The position numbers and the translations under genes were made by a program. This document shows positions 11,281 to 22,292 of a stretch of 64,000 nt of DNA, piece after piece; positions within the stretch are counted from its first letter, which is position 1, and each line of letters opens with the position of its first letter. Under the pieces are notes generated by a model that was given only the letters and a program-made list of their open reading frames with translations, was not told the origin of the DNA and searched no databases. Source of the stretch: Aquanectria penicillioides (taxonomy: Eukaryota; Ascomycota; Sordariomycetes; Hypocreales; Nectriaceae). The DNA lies in assembly GCA_003415625.1 (NCBI GenBank), contig PYIU01000001.1, forward strand, positions 4,650,746-4,714,745, read 5' to 3'.

Positions 11281-14200
11281 ATTGCTGGCTTGAATTTAGA
11301 GACCTTTGAGATGTCGAAGACCTAACAAAAATGGCAAAACGGACTTCGATATCTCTCAACGACATAAATCAGATTGAATATGTTTCTGTTCAGCGCGATT
11401 TAGGTTACTATCAGTTACTAAGGAGTCAGGTGGTACCCTGAGCGTGGCCCCAGCCCACACATCAAGAGCCACCCTGGCGCCAGGATGCAGTCTCCAAAGT
11501 CATATCTGGGCCTAAGGAGGTTCTTGCATACTGCGACCTTGGGTCAGACTCACAAATGGACGAGAAAGTCCACCTTCGAGCAAGGTGGAGATGGTAGACC
11601 ATGAATTGTTCAGATTGGCTGCCGAAGACTCCGATTTCAAGATATTGCGCCGATCTTGGGTCTCAAAAGAGGTCTTGCTTTTCTAGCACTTGCTCTCAGT
11701 TATGCCAGCTCAATCCCGAGCCCACTTCGCATCAGGGATCAGCCGGAGACCTAGGGCTCTGAGCTAGTCTATATGGGCAATGAGTCAGGACTGATATGAC
11801 AGGGCAGGCGTTAAAAAGTGGCAATACTGAAAGTCAGCAAGATCTCGATCGATGCAGAAAACCCCGTGTATGGCGAATAAATATTGGACTCCCAACAGTG
11901 TTGGGTGACTTGGGCGCCTCAGATGAGACAAGTTTTGTGCATTCTCGGTAGGAACATGGGGGTAGGAGATCGCCATGGGATGAAATCAGACGAAGCTCAC
12001 TGGAACGTATGTGCACGCCTCGTCCACCACCCTGTTCCATGCCCCGACGATGGCATTGGTTCCACCCCAAGTGGAGGGGTTGGTGTGCGGCATGTCCAGA
12101 CATGACTGCGGTCAACTACAGATGCATCATTGGGTTCCAGGGTTTCCCTCCAGTTGCGCCCCATTGGGGCCACCTAAATGGATCCATCCTCCGACAGAAG
12201 TCTTCCCACCGGGTTAAGTGCCTGCAAGGATCTCAACGGCCAACGGAGTCTACAGGCGGCCTGAAGCTCTTTGTATAACACATTAAGGGCGAATACGAAT
12301 GACTTCAAGCCAAGAACGACGCTATCACCACCCCACGCCCGCTGTCGTGCGCTGCCTGACGTGGTGCCCTTCGGGAAGCTGTGTGATACAACAGAAAGAG
12401 GGGCACTGATTGTTTGATGACGTCTTGCAGGGGAAGACAGGGCCTCTTGGCCAACAAGAGACCCGTTAGTGGACGGAAAGGCGACCAGCCGTGCAAATAC
12501 CGAGGACATGGACTTGGGACTCGGGCAGGAGGTGGGCTGAAGTTGTCGCGCACCATCCTCAAGCTGACCGGTATAGGAAGGTGGTGAGCTGTCGTGGAGG
12601 GTAACCGAGGGGTCCGGCTCCATGGCTTATAGTTATTTCCCAACCTATATGAAGAATGGAAGCCGAAGCAGCAACCGAAGGCCACGAGTCTAAGGTTATG
12701 CTACCACCAAGGTCGACCATCGCCAGGGCTCAGGGGCACAGGGTTGATCCACCTTCTGGAAAACGGGGGCCCCTCAATGTCGAGCAAGGGAAATTCCAGG
12801 ACCATGATCCAAAGGCTTCAACTCCTCACCGCCTCCCGAGTCCACTTCCAGGCCAGCGACGGGCCCCCTCGGACAGAAAGCGGCATATTATGCACCACCC
12901 AGAGACAGGAGGCTTCTAGTGGTAGGGGCTGACGGGAAGGAGGCCTCATGGCTGGCTACATCGGCGTTTGGAATGGGTCGCTAAGTTGCATCGGGCTGCG
13001 ACCTCTCGCAGATGGTGCAGATTGCCTCTGTGCCGCTCGTCAGCTGGGAATTAGCCTTCCTATCCTATGGAATATCATACGACCTGCCATTTCTTGCCCA
13101 GGCCTGAAGGATTTCGACACAGGCAAGGCGACTAGAGGCCGACTCGCGTGCTTCAGGCTCCTCCTCACGCGTTGACGACCCGTTGCAGACTTGGGAACCT
13201 GGCGATGCTCGGGAAGTCTAGTATTTGGGTGCCCCAGTCCCTAACGCTTTTGATTCTGACCCAAGGACCCTTGGCAGCCCTCGCCATCGGAACCAGGTCT
13301 CTGGCGCAGCCCAGGGTTAGTGTTGGCAGTGGGTTCACTTGGACAACTATCCCCTACCCCTACTCCCGCATCCCCCACAAGGGACCTTCAACCCCCAAGT
13401 CCCCGTCCTTCATCTAACGTTCGGTACCAGTCGCGGCAGGTATGCTACTAACCGGCTGCAGATAACCTGGGTCGCGAACAATGGCCAAATAGGGGTGAGG
13501 AGACTCTCGGTTGTGGAAATCCACATTGCCTGAAATGATGATCTGATGGAACACAGTTCAGACAAGGCCAGCAGATATTTGCTGGCCACAACTGGTCAAT
13601 ATCACGACACCGAGGCTAAACTCAGCAGCGCCCCATTCAGGAAAGGACAGGCGCATATTATCAGCAAATGATTACGAGATAGTATTGCATTAGATGGCAG
13701 GCACAATAGCGCAGACTTTTGCTACGTTATCACTGACTGCTGCGTCCCAAAGCTCTGGTACCCACATCCAATCTTGTACGGCCGCTACGGCCCGCTAGGA
13801 TGGAGTGGTGTGGGGGAGACAAGAGCGCCGAACTCTGCAAAAGGCTGCACGCCAGGATGCTCAAGTGAGTGCTCCTGCGGCCTGCCAACACCCCAGAGGG
13901 GCCGACAGCCTGCGACATGCAAAGGAAATCCTTGCGAGCTGATGTGCTTAGCCGCGGTCTCCCTCAAGAAATCATTTTGATGGATATGATCCGCAAATCT
14001 CCATGAGCCTAGTATTCTGGGCACATTTGCTCCTCCAGCGAGAAATTGGAGCTGCTGGCACCAGCCGAGACAGGGGAACCTTGCTCGTGCCACCGTTTGC
14101 CGACCCAAGCTCTCGGGATTGGGACCAGAGAGTCGGGAAAACGGTGGGCTGGGCTTTGTAGGAGCCCATCGAGACGAGGCCAGGTTTCCTTCCACCAGTG

Positions 14201-15073
14201 CACACCCACGCTGATGTCCTCAATCAACCACGTGCGTCATGCCTGCGTGTGGCAACCTGTTCCTTCGTCCCATATGCCCGTCTCCCGGAAATGTAACCGA
14301 GGGAGAGGATGGCCTAAAAGCCTGTTGTCCCGAGATGACAATGATCCAAAAAAAGTCTGGTCCATTTCTATTTTGCTGTCCTTTCATAACACCCGACATT
14401 TTATCTACACCCATCGTAATGCATCCCTGAACCCCCCGACAGGAGCAAGTTTGCCCGAAAAGGGGACCATAACAGCAGAAAAAAAACACCTTGGCAGTAT
14501 TGTACAACGTGACATGTCAACTCTGGCATAACCCCCGCACATGTTTCTGTGCCCCCTCTTCGCACCTTCTATTCTATGCGATCAGCGTGAATGTTTCCCT
14601 GCCACCCCTGCCTCCTGCTTACCCACCCCTTTTCCTCACCTCTATCGTCCTGTATACCTGAGGCGTGAGGCAGCCCATGAGAGCAGAGTAGGAATTCTGT
14701 GATACGCGAATTTGAAACATCTTTGCAAACAGCCGTTATGCAGGAGACTCCCGAATAAGAAGCTGAGCCAGGGTCGTTGTCTCGAGGGACAAAAGGGACC
14801 TAATGCTCGTACGGAACCCAAAAAGAAAAAGAAAAAAAAAGGATTTAAGGGGCCAATACCACCCTCGTCTTAGTTCAAGTTCTAGATATCGTTTTAGGAG
14901 AAAGCCATCATTTCAGAGGAGAACCGGTGGTGACTGGAGATGAAATACATGGTGGTACATGTGGCGGCAGGGGAACGACGCCAAGTAACATCGGCCGAGA
15001 ACTCGGCCGGACCGGTGTCAACGAGGCGAAAAAGGAAGGAACGCCTCAGAAGAACACGTCAATTGGCACAGGT
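11281..15073. other. 3.8-kb region without a recognisable gene
   Basis: Only short, overlapping frames of arbitrary composition are present on both strands, the longest about 160 codons. I see no transposase, terminal repeats or tandem array. The 3' flank of LSB6 occupies the right edge. Lineage-specific multi-exon genes or non-coding transcripts cannot be excluded by eye. Confidence 0.4.
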
Positions 15074-17515
15074 TTAACACCACGTGAAGACAGGGTTTCT
15101 GCTCTTGACGGCTTCGAGCCGCTCCACAATGACCTTGCGTTGGTTACCCATTTGACCCTCTGCGGCAGCGTAGCCAAGATCGCCCTCCAGGTCGTCGTCA
15201 TAGGCGTCATAGACGGGACCGTAGAATTGTTGCGCGATGGTGTTGCTGTTCCGGCGTGCAGCAGGATTGGCAAACGAGTATCGGCGCTGCTGCTGCGGTG
15301 CCAGTGCCCCCTGACGTGCGAGCTCGACGGCGTTGAGGGGACGAGTGGAGCTTTGGAAGCTGTTTCTGAACCCGGAGCCTTGGAGCGATGGACGCTCAGG
15401 TTGCGGGTGCCCCGTCGGGCTTAGCAGGTTGGGTTCGCTTATGTGTGTCTCCTGGGGAGACCGGGCGGTCTCGCTGGTTGGTGACGCGATCTCAAACCGA
15501 CCTGGATGGGCATGTCTGCGGGGGCGGCTGTGAGGCCTAAGAGATCCTCGACGGGAACCTTGGATACTGGCGCAGAGCTGGCAATGTCTGCCTCGTCCAT
15601 GGACTGGCGGACGTGGGGGTTGCGGCGAACTTCAGATGGAGTTGCTTGCATAGGAACGGCAACGGGAACATCGACAAGATCGTCCCAAACGCAGACTTTA
15701 GCCCTGCGGGTGAGCTCAAGGGGCCCATGATCAGGTGTCTTGAGCGTTTCGACGACGTTCCAGGCCTGACCCTTCATGACAGCGATTTGCTTGGCGAACA
15801 TTCGTTCCTGGAAGTCTTCATCCATCTGGAACACGCGCTTGAGAGCAAGTGTTGTCTGGCTCCACCATGCTGGAGAGGTAAGTAGAGGAAGGAAGTGGTC
15901 TCTTGTCTTTTGAGAGAAAGGTCGGCCGATGAGATCGACTGGGAGGAAGAGCCAGCCGAATGGGAAACTGAAATTACATTAGCGCGCACGATTTCCGACA
16001 AAACGACGGAACGAGCATACCTTCTCCAAGCATCAGGGTGTTTCCAAGGCCAAGAGAGTGAGTTATCAATAGCGCCGATCGTGATGGCAGGCTCATCTCC
16101 TGTGTACCTCTCACTGGTAGCATCCATAGGCTTCTGGACCTTGTAAGGATAAGATGCACGAGTGGCACGTGGGGGTTGTTGAGTTAGATCGACAGGTCGA
16201 GGGCCCTCCTCTTCAACAGTTTCCATGTTCAGATGAATGGGATCCGAGGCCACCGAGACCTTGCCTGCCTCCCAGTCGACCTTGACCATCCAGTTGTCCA
16301 ACCCTCGATCCGTGTTTCTCATGATGTAGTCCAGGATTACAAGCTTCTCGAGCTCCTCTCGGAACGATTCCTTCAAGTTTTCTGTCCAGACAAAGTTGTC
16401 AGGGCCGAGAAGAGGTTCCTCTCGACCGCCGTGCTCATCATCACTGCCGTAGGCATCATCTGGCGTGGCGGCACTCGACGGACGACAACTCTCGGTCCAC
16501 CGTCTCCGTTTCTTCTTCTGACCGTCGCTGGCTCGGAAGCCTGACCAATACTGATCGGGCCAAGGGTGTTCGCGAAGGAAGACATTGGCATCCTTAAAGC
16601 CCTTGAGGAAAACTTGGAAACTTCCCGGTTTTGCTGGAAGGGGCGTCTTCTTGCGGTGGAACTTGCGGCGATCCCAGAACGGGTAGTGGAATGATTTCGA
16701 AGAGAGGTAGACGACGTCGGTGTAAGGGACTAGGTGTGTTCGCAATTGACAATCAAGGACGTAGGCGGCGGCTTCGCTGACGTAGGAAAGATTGGGAATC
16801 AAACTATCGGGACGTTAAATTGGGCCAGGAATAGAAAGGAGAATGCGTGAACATACCAAGCTCGCCCAAAGCAGCAGGGGAACAAGTTTCGATGAATCCA
16901 TTTGTTCCATTTGGGGTTTCCTGCTGCGTATGGTTCTTCATCCTTGGGCTTGAAGACACCGACGATTTTGCCATCTGGATTTCGGGCAAAATAGCTGCCA
17001 GAACTGCCCTGCGAAATCATGCTGGGGTGGACTTCTTGTCTGATGGCGGATCGGACACTTTCGACGATGACCTCGAACTCGGCCCTGGTCATGACACCTT
17101 CTTGAGGGACAGCGATGCTCTCCGCAGTAACGGGCCGCACACCCTCGGGGGCCTGGAAGACGGAGTAGTGGATCTCAAGTCGCTCCTCCTCGCCGGCCTG
17201 ATATCTGCCTTTGCGCTTGAAGCGAGAGGCAATCTCGTCAGCCCAGCGTTCGAGGCGGGCGTTGATGGCCTTGAGGTCAACGCCTGCGTTGCTACCGACG
17301 CGTTGACGGAACTTGGGCCTCGTGGAGAAGGACTTGGGGCTGGCCATGCCAGATCGATGGCGCGGTTGAGTGACATGGCCATATCGGGACGAAGCCGGAG
17401 GTTGTAGGGATGCGTAGGATTGAGAGAGAGGATCCTCGTCGGAGTCGTCGCTGTGGTCGTCGGCCTGCGCGAGGCGTTCGTAGCCCGTTGTGGCGGGACG
17501 AGATGACCGAGGCAT
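15074..17515 (-). CDS. LSB6: Type II phosphatidylinositol 4-kinase (LSB6), with one apparent frameshift
   Basis: Exons are 17515-16857, 16803-16021 and 15967-15074. The kinase phosphorylates phosphatidylinositol at the 4-position on endosomal, vacuolar and plasma membranes. Visible are the N-lobe glycine loop and lysine region (GSSGSYFARNPDGKIVGVFK), the palmitoylation-type cysteine patch (FPCCFGRAC), the catalytic RNTDRGLDNW (about residues 382-391), IDNSLSWPWKHPDAW and the conserved C-terminal ending RNPVFTWC. As given, the frame hits a stop at 15439 soon after ADMP. One missing C at the run 15508-15510 (GGG on +) restores a frame running to 15074, for 778 residues in all. I read this as a likely consensus error, not a dead gene. 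Confidence 0.9.
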
Positions 17516-17719
17516 GATGGAGGATGGAGCCTGGAGGAGATGATAAAAGTGAGGATGAGGGTGACGATGACGACGTTGGTGACGGGACGTCGGCGATCGC
17601 GGGACGGGGAACGGGGGCCGGGTCGGATCACGAAGCTGGCAAGGCCATTACTCGTGTAATGAAGAGGTGTGCAAATTATCCGTGACGTCGGTGAAGAAGG
17701 TGATGCAGGACGCGAATTT

Positions 17720-17738
17720 GGATGGATGGATGGATGGA
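17720..17738. repeat. (GGAT)n microsatellite
   Basis: Nearly five perfect tandem GGAT units about 200 bases upstream of the LSB6 start. Confidence 0.85.
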
Positions 17739-19500
17739 ACGGTAATGTGACGTCGCTGTCGTCGCCGGCGGACGGGATTGCGAGGTGGCCGCAGGCAATT
17801 CAGATAACCCCCCTGACGGGATGATGGAATCTAGACCGCGACGGGTACGCGTGTAGCGGCTTAGGGAGCAAGGGCGACAAATGGGGGAATCGGTAGAGGT
17901 ACGGAGCGGAGCAGCCGCTTCACGGATAATTTAAAACAGACGAAAAATCCAAACCCAGTTTATTCTATTTTCCAGATGACAGAGAAGAGTGGAAGATGCG
18001 GGATTGCGGGATCACGGGAAAGAAACGAAGGGATTGAAGCCTGTCGGGATTGTCAGATCAAGTTTCGGGCCCATGGGCTGATGAGATGGTGATTTGAGTC
18101 GAATTCTTGGAGAGCAGGCTTGCACATGCTGTCATTTTGCGGCTCTCATCGTGTCCCTGCCTATCATGTCTAGGCTGCTTTCGGCCGCCCGTCCCTCCCC
18201 GAGGAGGGAGATGCCTCACTAAGTCAGGCATAGGCTTCTGTAAATTTTCCCCCTTACCTTCCATGCTAAGGCACTAACAAGCTGCATTAATTGGCGGGCT
18301 TGGGGGGAATTGACAGGCCAGGAGACATGGGGGGCCTTGAGGAATATCTGCCATTTCAAACATGGCGCTAGATGGACGGACCCTGGATGCCATAAGATGA
18401 TAAGATGAGTACTGTATGCTGTAGGAAGGAGGCTAAACGAAAAGGAAAAAGAAAGATACCTATATAGCCTTGCTGGGTCTGTATTTTCTGTATTTACCAA
18501 TCCTTCTCCCAGCACGTCTTCGTCCATGATACGGAGGTGTCAAATAACAACCATGAGGGGTGGGGGAGTCCCTCCTTTCGTCGTTCCCCTGGACTGGAGC
18601 ACCGGTACCAATAGTTCACCATACTAAGCCATTTGCTCTGGGCAAAGCAACCAAAATACTTCGGACCCCACGGAACTGTCAGATATTTAGATTTGGATGC
18701 CTATTTTCCGGGTCCCTTGAGTCCCGCGCTTGGGTGGTCCTCGGCGGGAGGAAGGGTCTGACCGCCCCCGTGTTGCATTGGATGCATTGGATGCCTATCG
18801 TAGCTAACGTCAGTTCCACCACAGGCGTGCGTGCTGGTAGACTCATTCGTTCGGAGCACGACGTATGTAAGCGGAGGAAGGTGGACGTTTTGGGATGCGC
18901 CATCGGCTTTTGGTTGGCACCACGTCTCTTTGTTGACTGCCTTCACGGCGGACAGATACAAAGCCGCCAATTTGGCGTGGCTAACTTAGCAGGAATGGTT
19001 GTGGTCACATGCGTTCCCTCAGTGAAGAGGTTGCCGGATTCCCTTTTTTTCTTTTTTCTTTTTCTTCTTCTTTTTTGTTTCAATTTTTCGTTCCCTTTGG
19101 TGCTGGCGCCCCTCCCCTCCATCACCAGGTCGCTCATCCAAGACAGAGTTTCTGGGTTGATGGTGCTAGAACTAGGACGTCTTGGGCTTAACTGCGGCAG
19201 CTCTGCTATTGAGGCCAGACAGACGCCCACGCTGCAAAGGCTAATCGGCTGACTAGGCACACGCTGGAACCTAGTGCCTTGCATCCCGTGCTAAACACCT
19301 ACGTACTCTCCATTGGCGATTGTGGGGAAAGCTCCTCGTGTTTCGTCGCCCGCTGCGCTCCCACCGGCTTCGCAATGGCATTGCCCGATTGCCTCGGCCG
19401 AAGCATTGGCGTCTTCAAACGCCACTTATTAGGTAGTTTTTCTTCTTCTTACCTTTCCTTCTTGTTCATTCTTTAGTCCATCGTATCTCCGTCTGCCATT

Positions 19501-19528
19501 CAAGCCAAGGCCAAGCCAAGCCAAGCCA
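19501..19528. repeat. CCAAG pentamer tandem repeat
   Basis: Tandem CCAAG units with one interruption (CCAAGG), about five copies, in a non-coding region. Confidence 0.75.
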
Positions 19529-19981
19529 CGCTCACCATGTCTCCCTCAACCCAGCTGCTGTTGGTGGCATGTTGTGGTGTTGCGTTCGGAATGGACGACC
19601 TCAAAGGGTATGACTCCCACCTTTGCCTCTGTCCTCCATCGTGCTCATCGATGCTACGTCATGGACCGCGTTGGCATGTTTCGCCAGCCCTGGCTTGGTG
19701 GTGATCGACTGGCTCGTCGACCTGGGGGAACTGGGGTAGTCCTCGACGGGGAGCCCTACCTTACATGCCTAGCCCAAGTCCAGCGATTCTTAGTTATTGT
19801 TGCATATCGAAAAGACCAAATTGCCATGGCCAACGGCCTGGATCCCGGCATCACTTGGGTCCCCCTCTCCGCGGATCTTGCTCCGCTGCCGGTTTCCAGA
19901 GTTTGGTGTTGAAGGAGCCTCGATCAGCGGCCGCCTGTTCAATCAAAGTTCAGGCCGGTTGATGGCTGATGCGTGGTGGAC

Positions 19982-19999
19982 GACACACACACACACACA
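19982..19999. repeat. (CA)n microsatellite
   Basis: About eight to nine CA/AC dinucleotides in a row, followed by shorter ACACACCC-type stretches to about 20025. Confidence 0.8.
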
Positions 20000-20694
20000 G
20001 GTACCACACACACCCACACCCACCTCACATGAACAAGTCCAGGTCCAAAGTCCAAGGTCAAACACACGGACGGCAAACAATGCATCCAGGGGATTCTAGC
20101 AAACCCTAGCTGGGCCAAGGTCACGGCGAAGCGGCAATGGCCCATCTTGGCCCATCAAGCCATCCATCAGATGACGGCGTCCGAGGGTGGGAACATTCGC
20201 CGGCCTTCGCTTCCATTCGCTTGGACGCGGGATGGCGGATGACGGCGGGATGCATGGATTTGGATGTCCACCCCTCCCCTTGATTCCCGCTTGGCTCCCA
20301 TCTCCCCCTTCTCGTGTCGTGCGTCCCCTTTTTTAGGTCAATTAATTTTCTTCTTCTTCTTCTCCGTTTCCCCCAGTCATCTATAAGTGGGCGATGCGCC
20401 TCTGTCCGAAAACTGGTGTGAATGTTAACTTGGTCTGTCTGCACCTTGGCCACCTTGGGTTCGGGTGACTTACTGCACAACGCCAGCCTTGTCTCACTCC
20501 CACACATGCTGCGTCTTTGATTTGCCCCCCTCGACCCGATCCAATACAAAGACTCTCATACCCTCCCTCCTGTCCCTCCCTTGCCGTTTCTTGTATACGT
20601 CCTGCATCCCCCGCAACTGCTCCTACTTCGCCTGCTCTCTCAGCTCCTCCATCATCCCCGACGAAGTAAGCGAAAATAAGGCAGCCAAGGCAAA

Positions 20695-21192
20695 ATGACG
20701 GCGGCAGTCCTCCACGGCCACAGCAACGCACCATTTGCCGAACCCACCATCATCCTAGCTTCTCCTACTTCCGAGCACGATAACATGCGAGGCCGCAAGA
20801 GAGACCGCAGCATGACCCGAGGCAGTGTTCGTTCCATCCGATGTGCACCCTCCGATGAATGCAGCACTCTCCGGGGCCGTTCTCGTCGGCGAGCCACCTC
20901 GCCCGCCATGGGCTACTCCTCCCGGGCAACATCCCCAACGGTTCCCTCCCCGACTCGAAGACGCCTGCTCCACGCCCGGATCCGCCGTGAGCATTGCCCT
21001 TCGAGGGTCTCTTCGCCCGTAGAGCAGCAGCAGGTTTTTCGGCGTCGGCAGCGAACACGGAGCCGGAGCCGAGGACCTCAGGCGGACATGGAGCGCGAGC
21101 CTCCACGGCTGGCTGAGGTCTTGTCGGGGTTACGGAATGAGCTTCTCGCAAGCTCCGACGATGACGACGGGGCCAAGCAAGACAGCAGCTGA
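20695..21192 (+). CDS. Small basic disordered protein of unknown function
   Basis: A single exon of 165 residues with a good start context (CAAAATGAC) after a CT-rich leader. The protein is rich in Arg, Ser and Pro, with RGRSRRRATSPA, PSPTRRR and RTRSRSRG stretches, and ends in a short helix (RLAEVLSGLRNELLASS) and an acidic DDDD tail. I recognise no domain. The composition recalls RS-like or nucleic-acid-associated low-complexity proteins, but that is compositional only. Support comes from the uninterrupted frame, C-ending codons and leader context. It could still be a non-coding leader read as a frame. Confidence 0.6.
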   Translation: MTAAVLHGHSNAPFAEPTIILASPTSEHDNMRGRKRDRSMTRGSVRSIRCAPSDECSTLRGRSRRRATSPAMGYSSRATSPTVPSPTRRRLLHARIRREHCPSRVSSPVEQQQVFRRRQRTRSRSRGPQADMEREPPRLAEVLSGLRNELLASSDDDDGAKQDSS

Positions 21193-22292
21193 ACGGCCCC
21201 TTCACTCTTTTCATTCTACACTGGAAAATGGCGGCAGAACCGGGACAGCGACTGAATAACCAATACCCCATACATGTTGCATGTATGACAGTTTCTTTTT
21301 TTTTCTCTTCTCCCACTTTTATTTCTCATCATTTTTACCACTCTCTCTTTTTCCTTTGTTACTTTTACACTTGAAATGGCTCCGGCATCAGATTGCGGAA
21401 ACACGGAGTTTTCTGGCTTTAATACATGCACTAGGAAGTATGGGTTTGGAGCATGTCTAGGCAGGAAGGGCACGGCGTTGGCTTTGTTTTCGGACTCTGG
21501 GGGGAAATATCCAAAATTGGAACGATCCTATGGATCAGGACTCTACTCTTACTCGCGACTAGTTCTTGATGAACTAAGCCTAGAAATAATTCTAGTACCA
21601 TTATTTTTTCCTTTGTACCCATATTCGTTGCCATGCAATTCAAGAGACAGATCAGATGTCTCGTGTAGGGGATGGGCCGATTTTTATGTCGCCTATCTAT
21701 CCCAATTTTTTTTGTTTTGTTTGCGCCCTCTCATCCTCTTTGGTATTTGTGGAAGCGAACAATACCAAATTAGGAACTCAGACAGTCCGATTGGGGCAGC
21801 AACTTTGACAGGCCCTTGACATTAGGTAGCCTTCCCTGGCCTTGGGTTCATGCTCGGCGGCCATCAGTACCAGCGGCACTATCTCCGGGGACACGAACGG
21901 GCCGGCTCCGCTCTCCCCCCCCACGGCGGTGCGCTCATTGGCTGCGGCCACTCAGAGCTGGCGGATTTTTTAGAACATGGACTGATGCTGATAAAACTGG
22001 ATACCACCTTCAACTTCAACGCCTTTTGCCTTGAGGTTTCCACGGATCGCGACGTTCCCTCTTCTTCTTTACGCCTTGTCTTTGCCCCTCTGCCTCCTCT
22101 GCCGAGGTCGTCCCGTTCAATTGGAGACGTCGACGCTGTAACTGCATCAAAGCCCTCGCTGTCCCTTGCCCTCGCCTTCCAATTCCGATCCTGGCCTCAT
22201 TGCCACCCCGGTCCCCGAGTTTTGCTTCCACCGTCCAAGTATGCCGATTCCTCTCCTCGTTGCTACGGCTTAGCACTCAACGTCTCGATCCA
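21193..22292. other. Intergenic region upstream of the PPR gene
   Basis: The left half (21290-21760) is AT- and T-rich and looks like 3' flank. From about 22040 the sequence is CT-rich and probably the PPR leader. The frame of the PPR gene stays open upstream to 22200 but has no ATG there. Confidence 0.45.

Larger units (their letters stand above)
17516..20694. other. 3.2-kb divergent intergenic region
   Basis: It lies between the diverging LSB6 (minus) and the disordered-protein gene (plus). No supported gene is seen. It contains a TGGA tetranucleotide tract (17720-17738), long pyrimidine tracts (19045-19090), a CCAAG-type pentamer array (19501-19528), a CA tract (19982-19999), and CT-rich leader-like sequence from about 20480 to 20690. 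Confidence 0.45.

Noticed and set aside
16847..17407. 186-codon + strand frame opposite LSB6
   Set aside because: Shadow of the LSB6 first exon.
18560..19252. 230-codon + strand frame
   Set aside because: No ATG at its start, a Phe/Leu run from a T-rich tract, and no domain.
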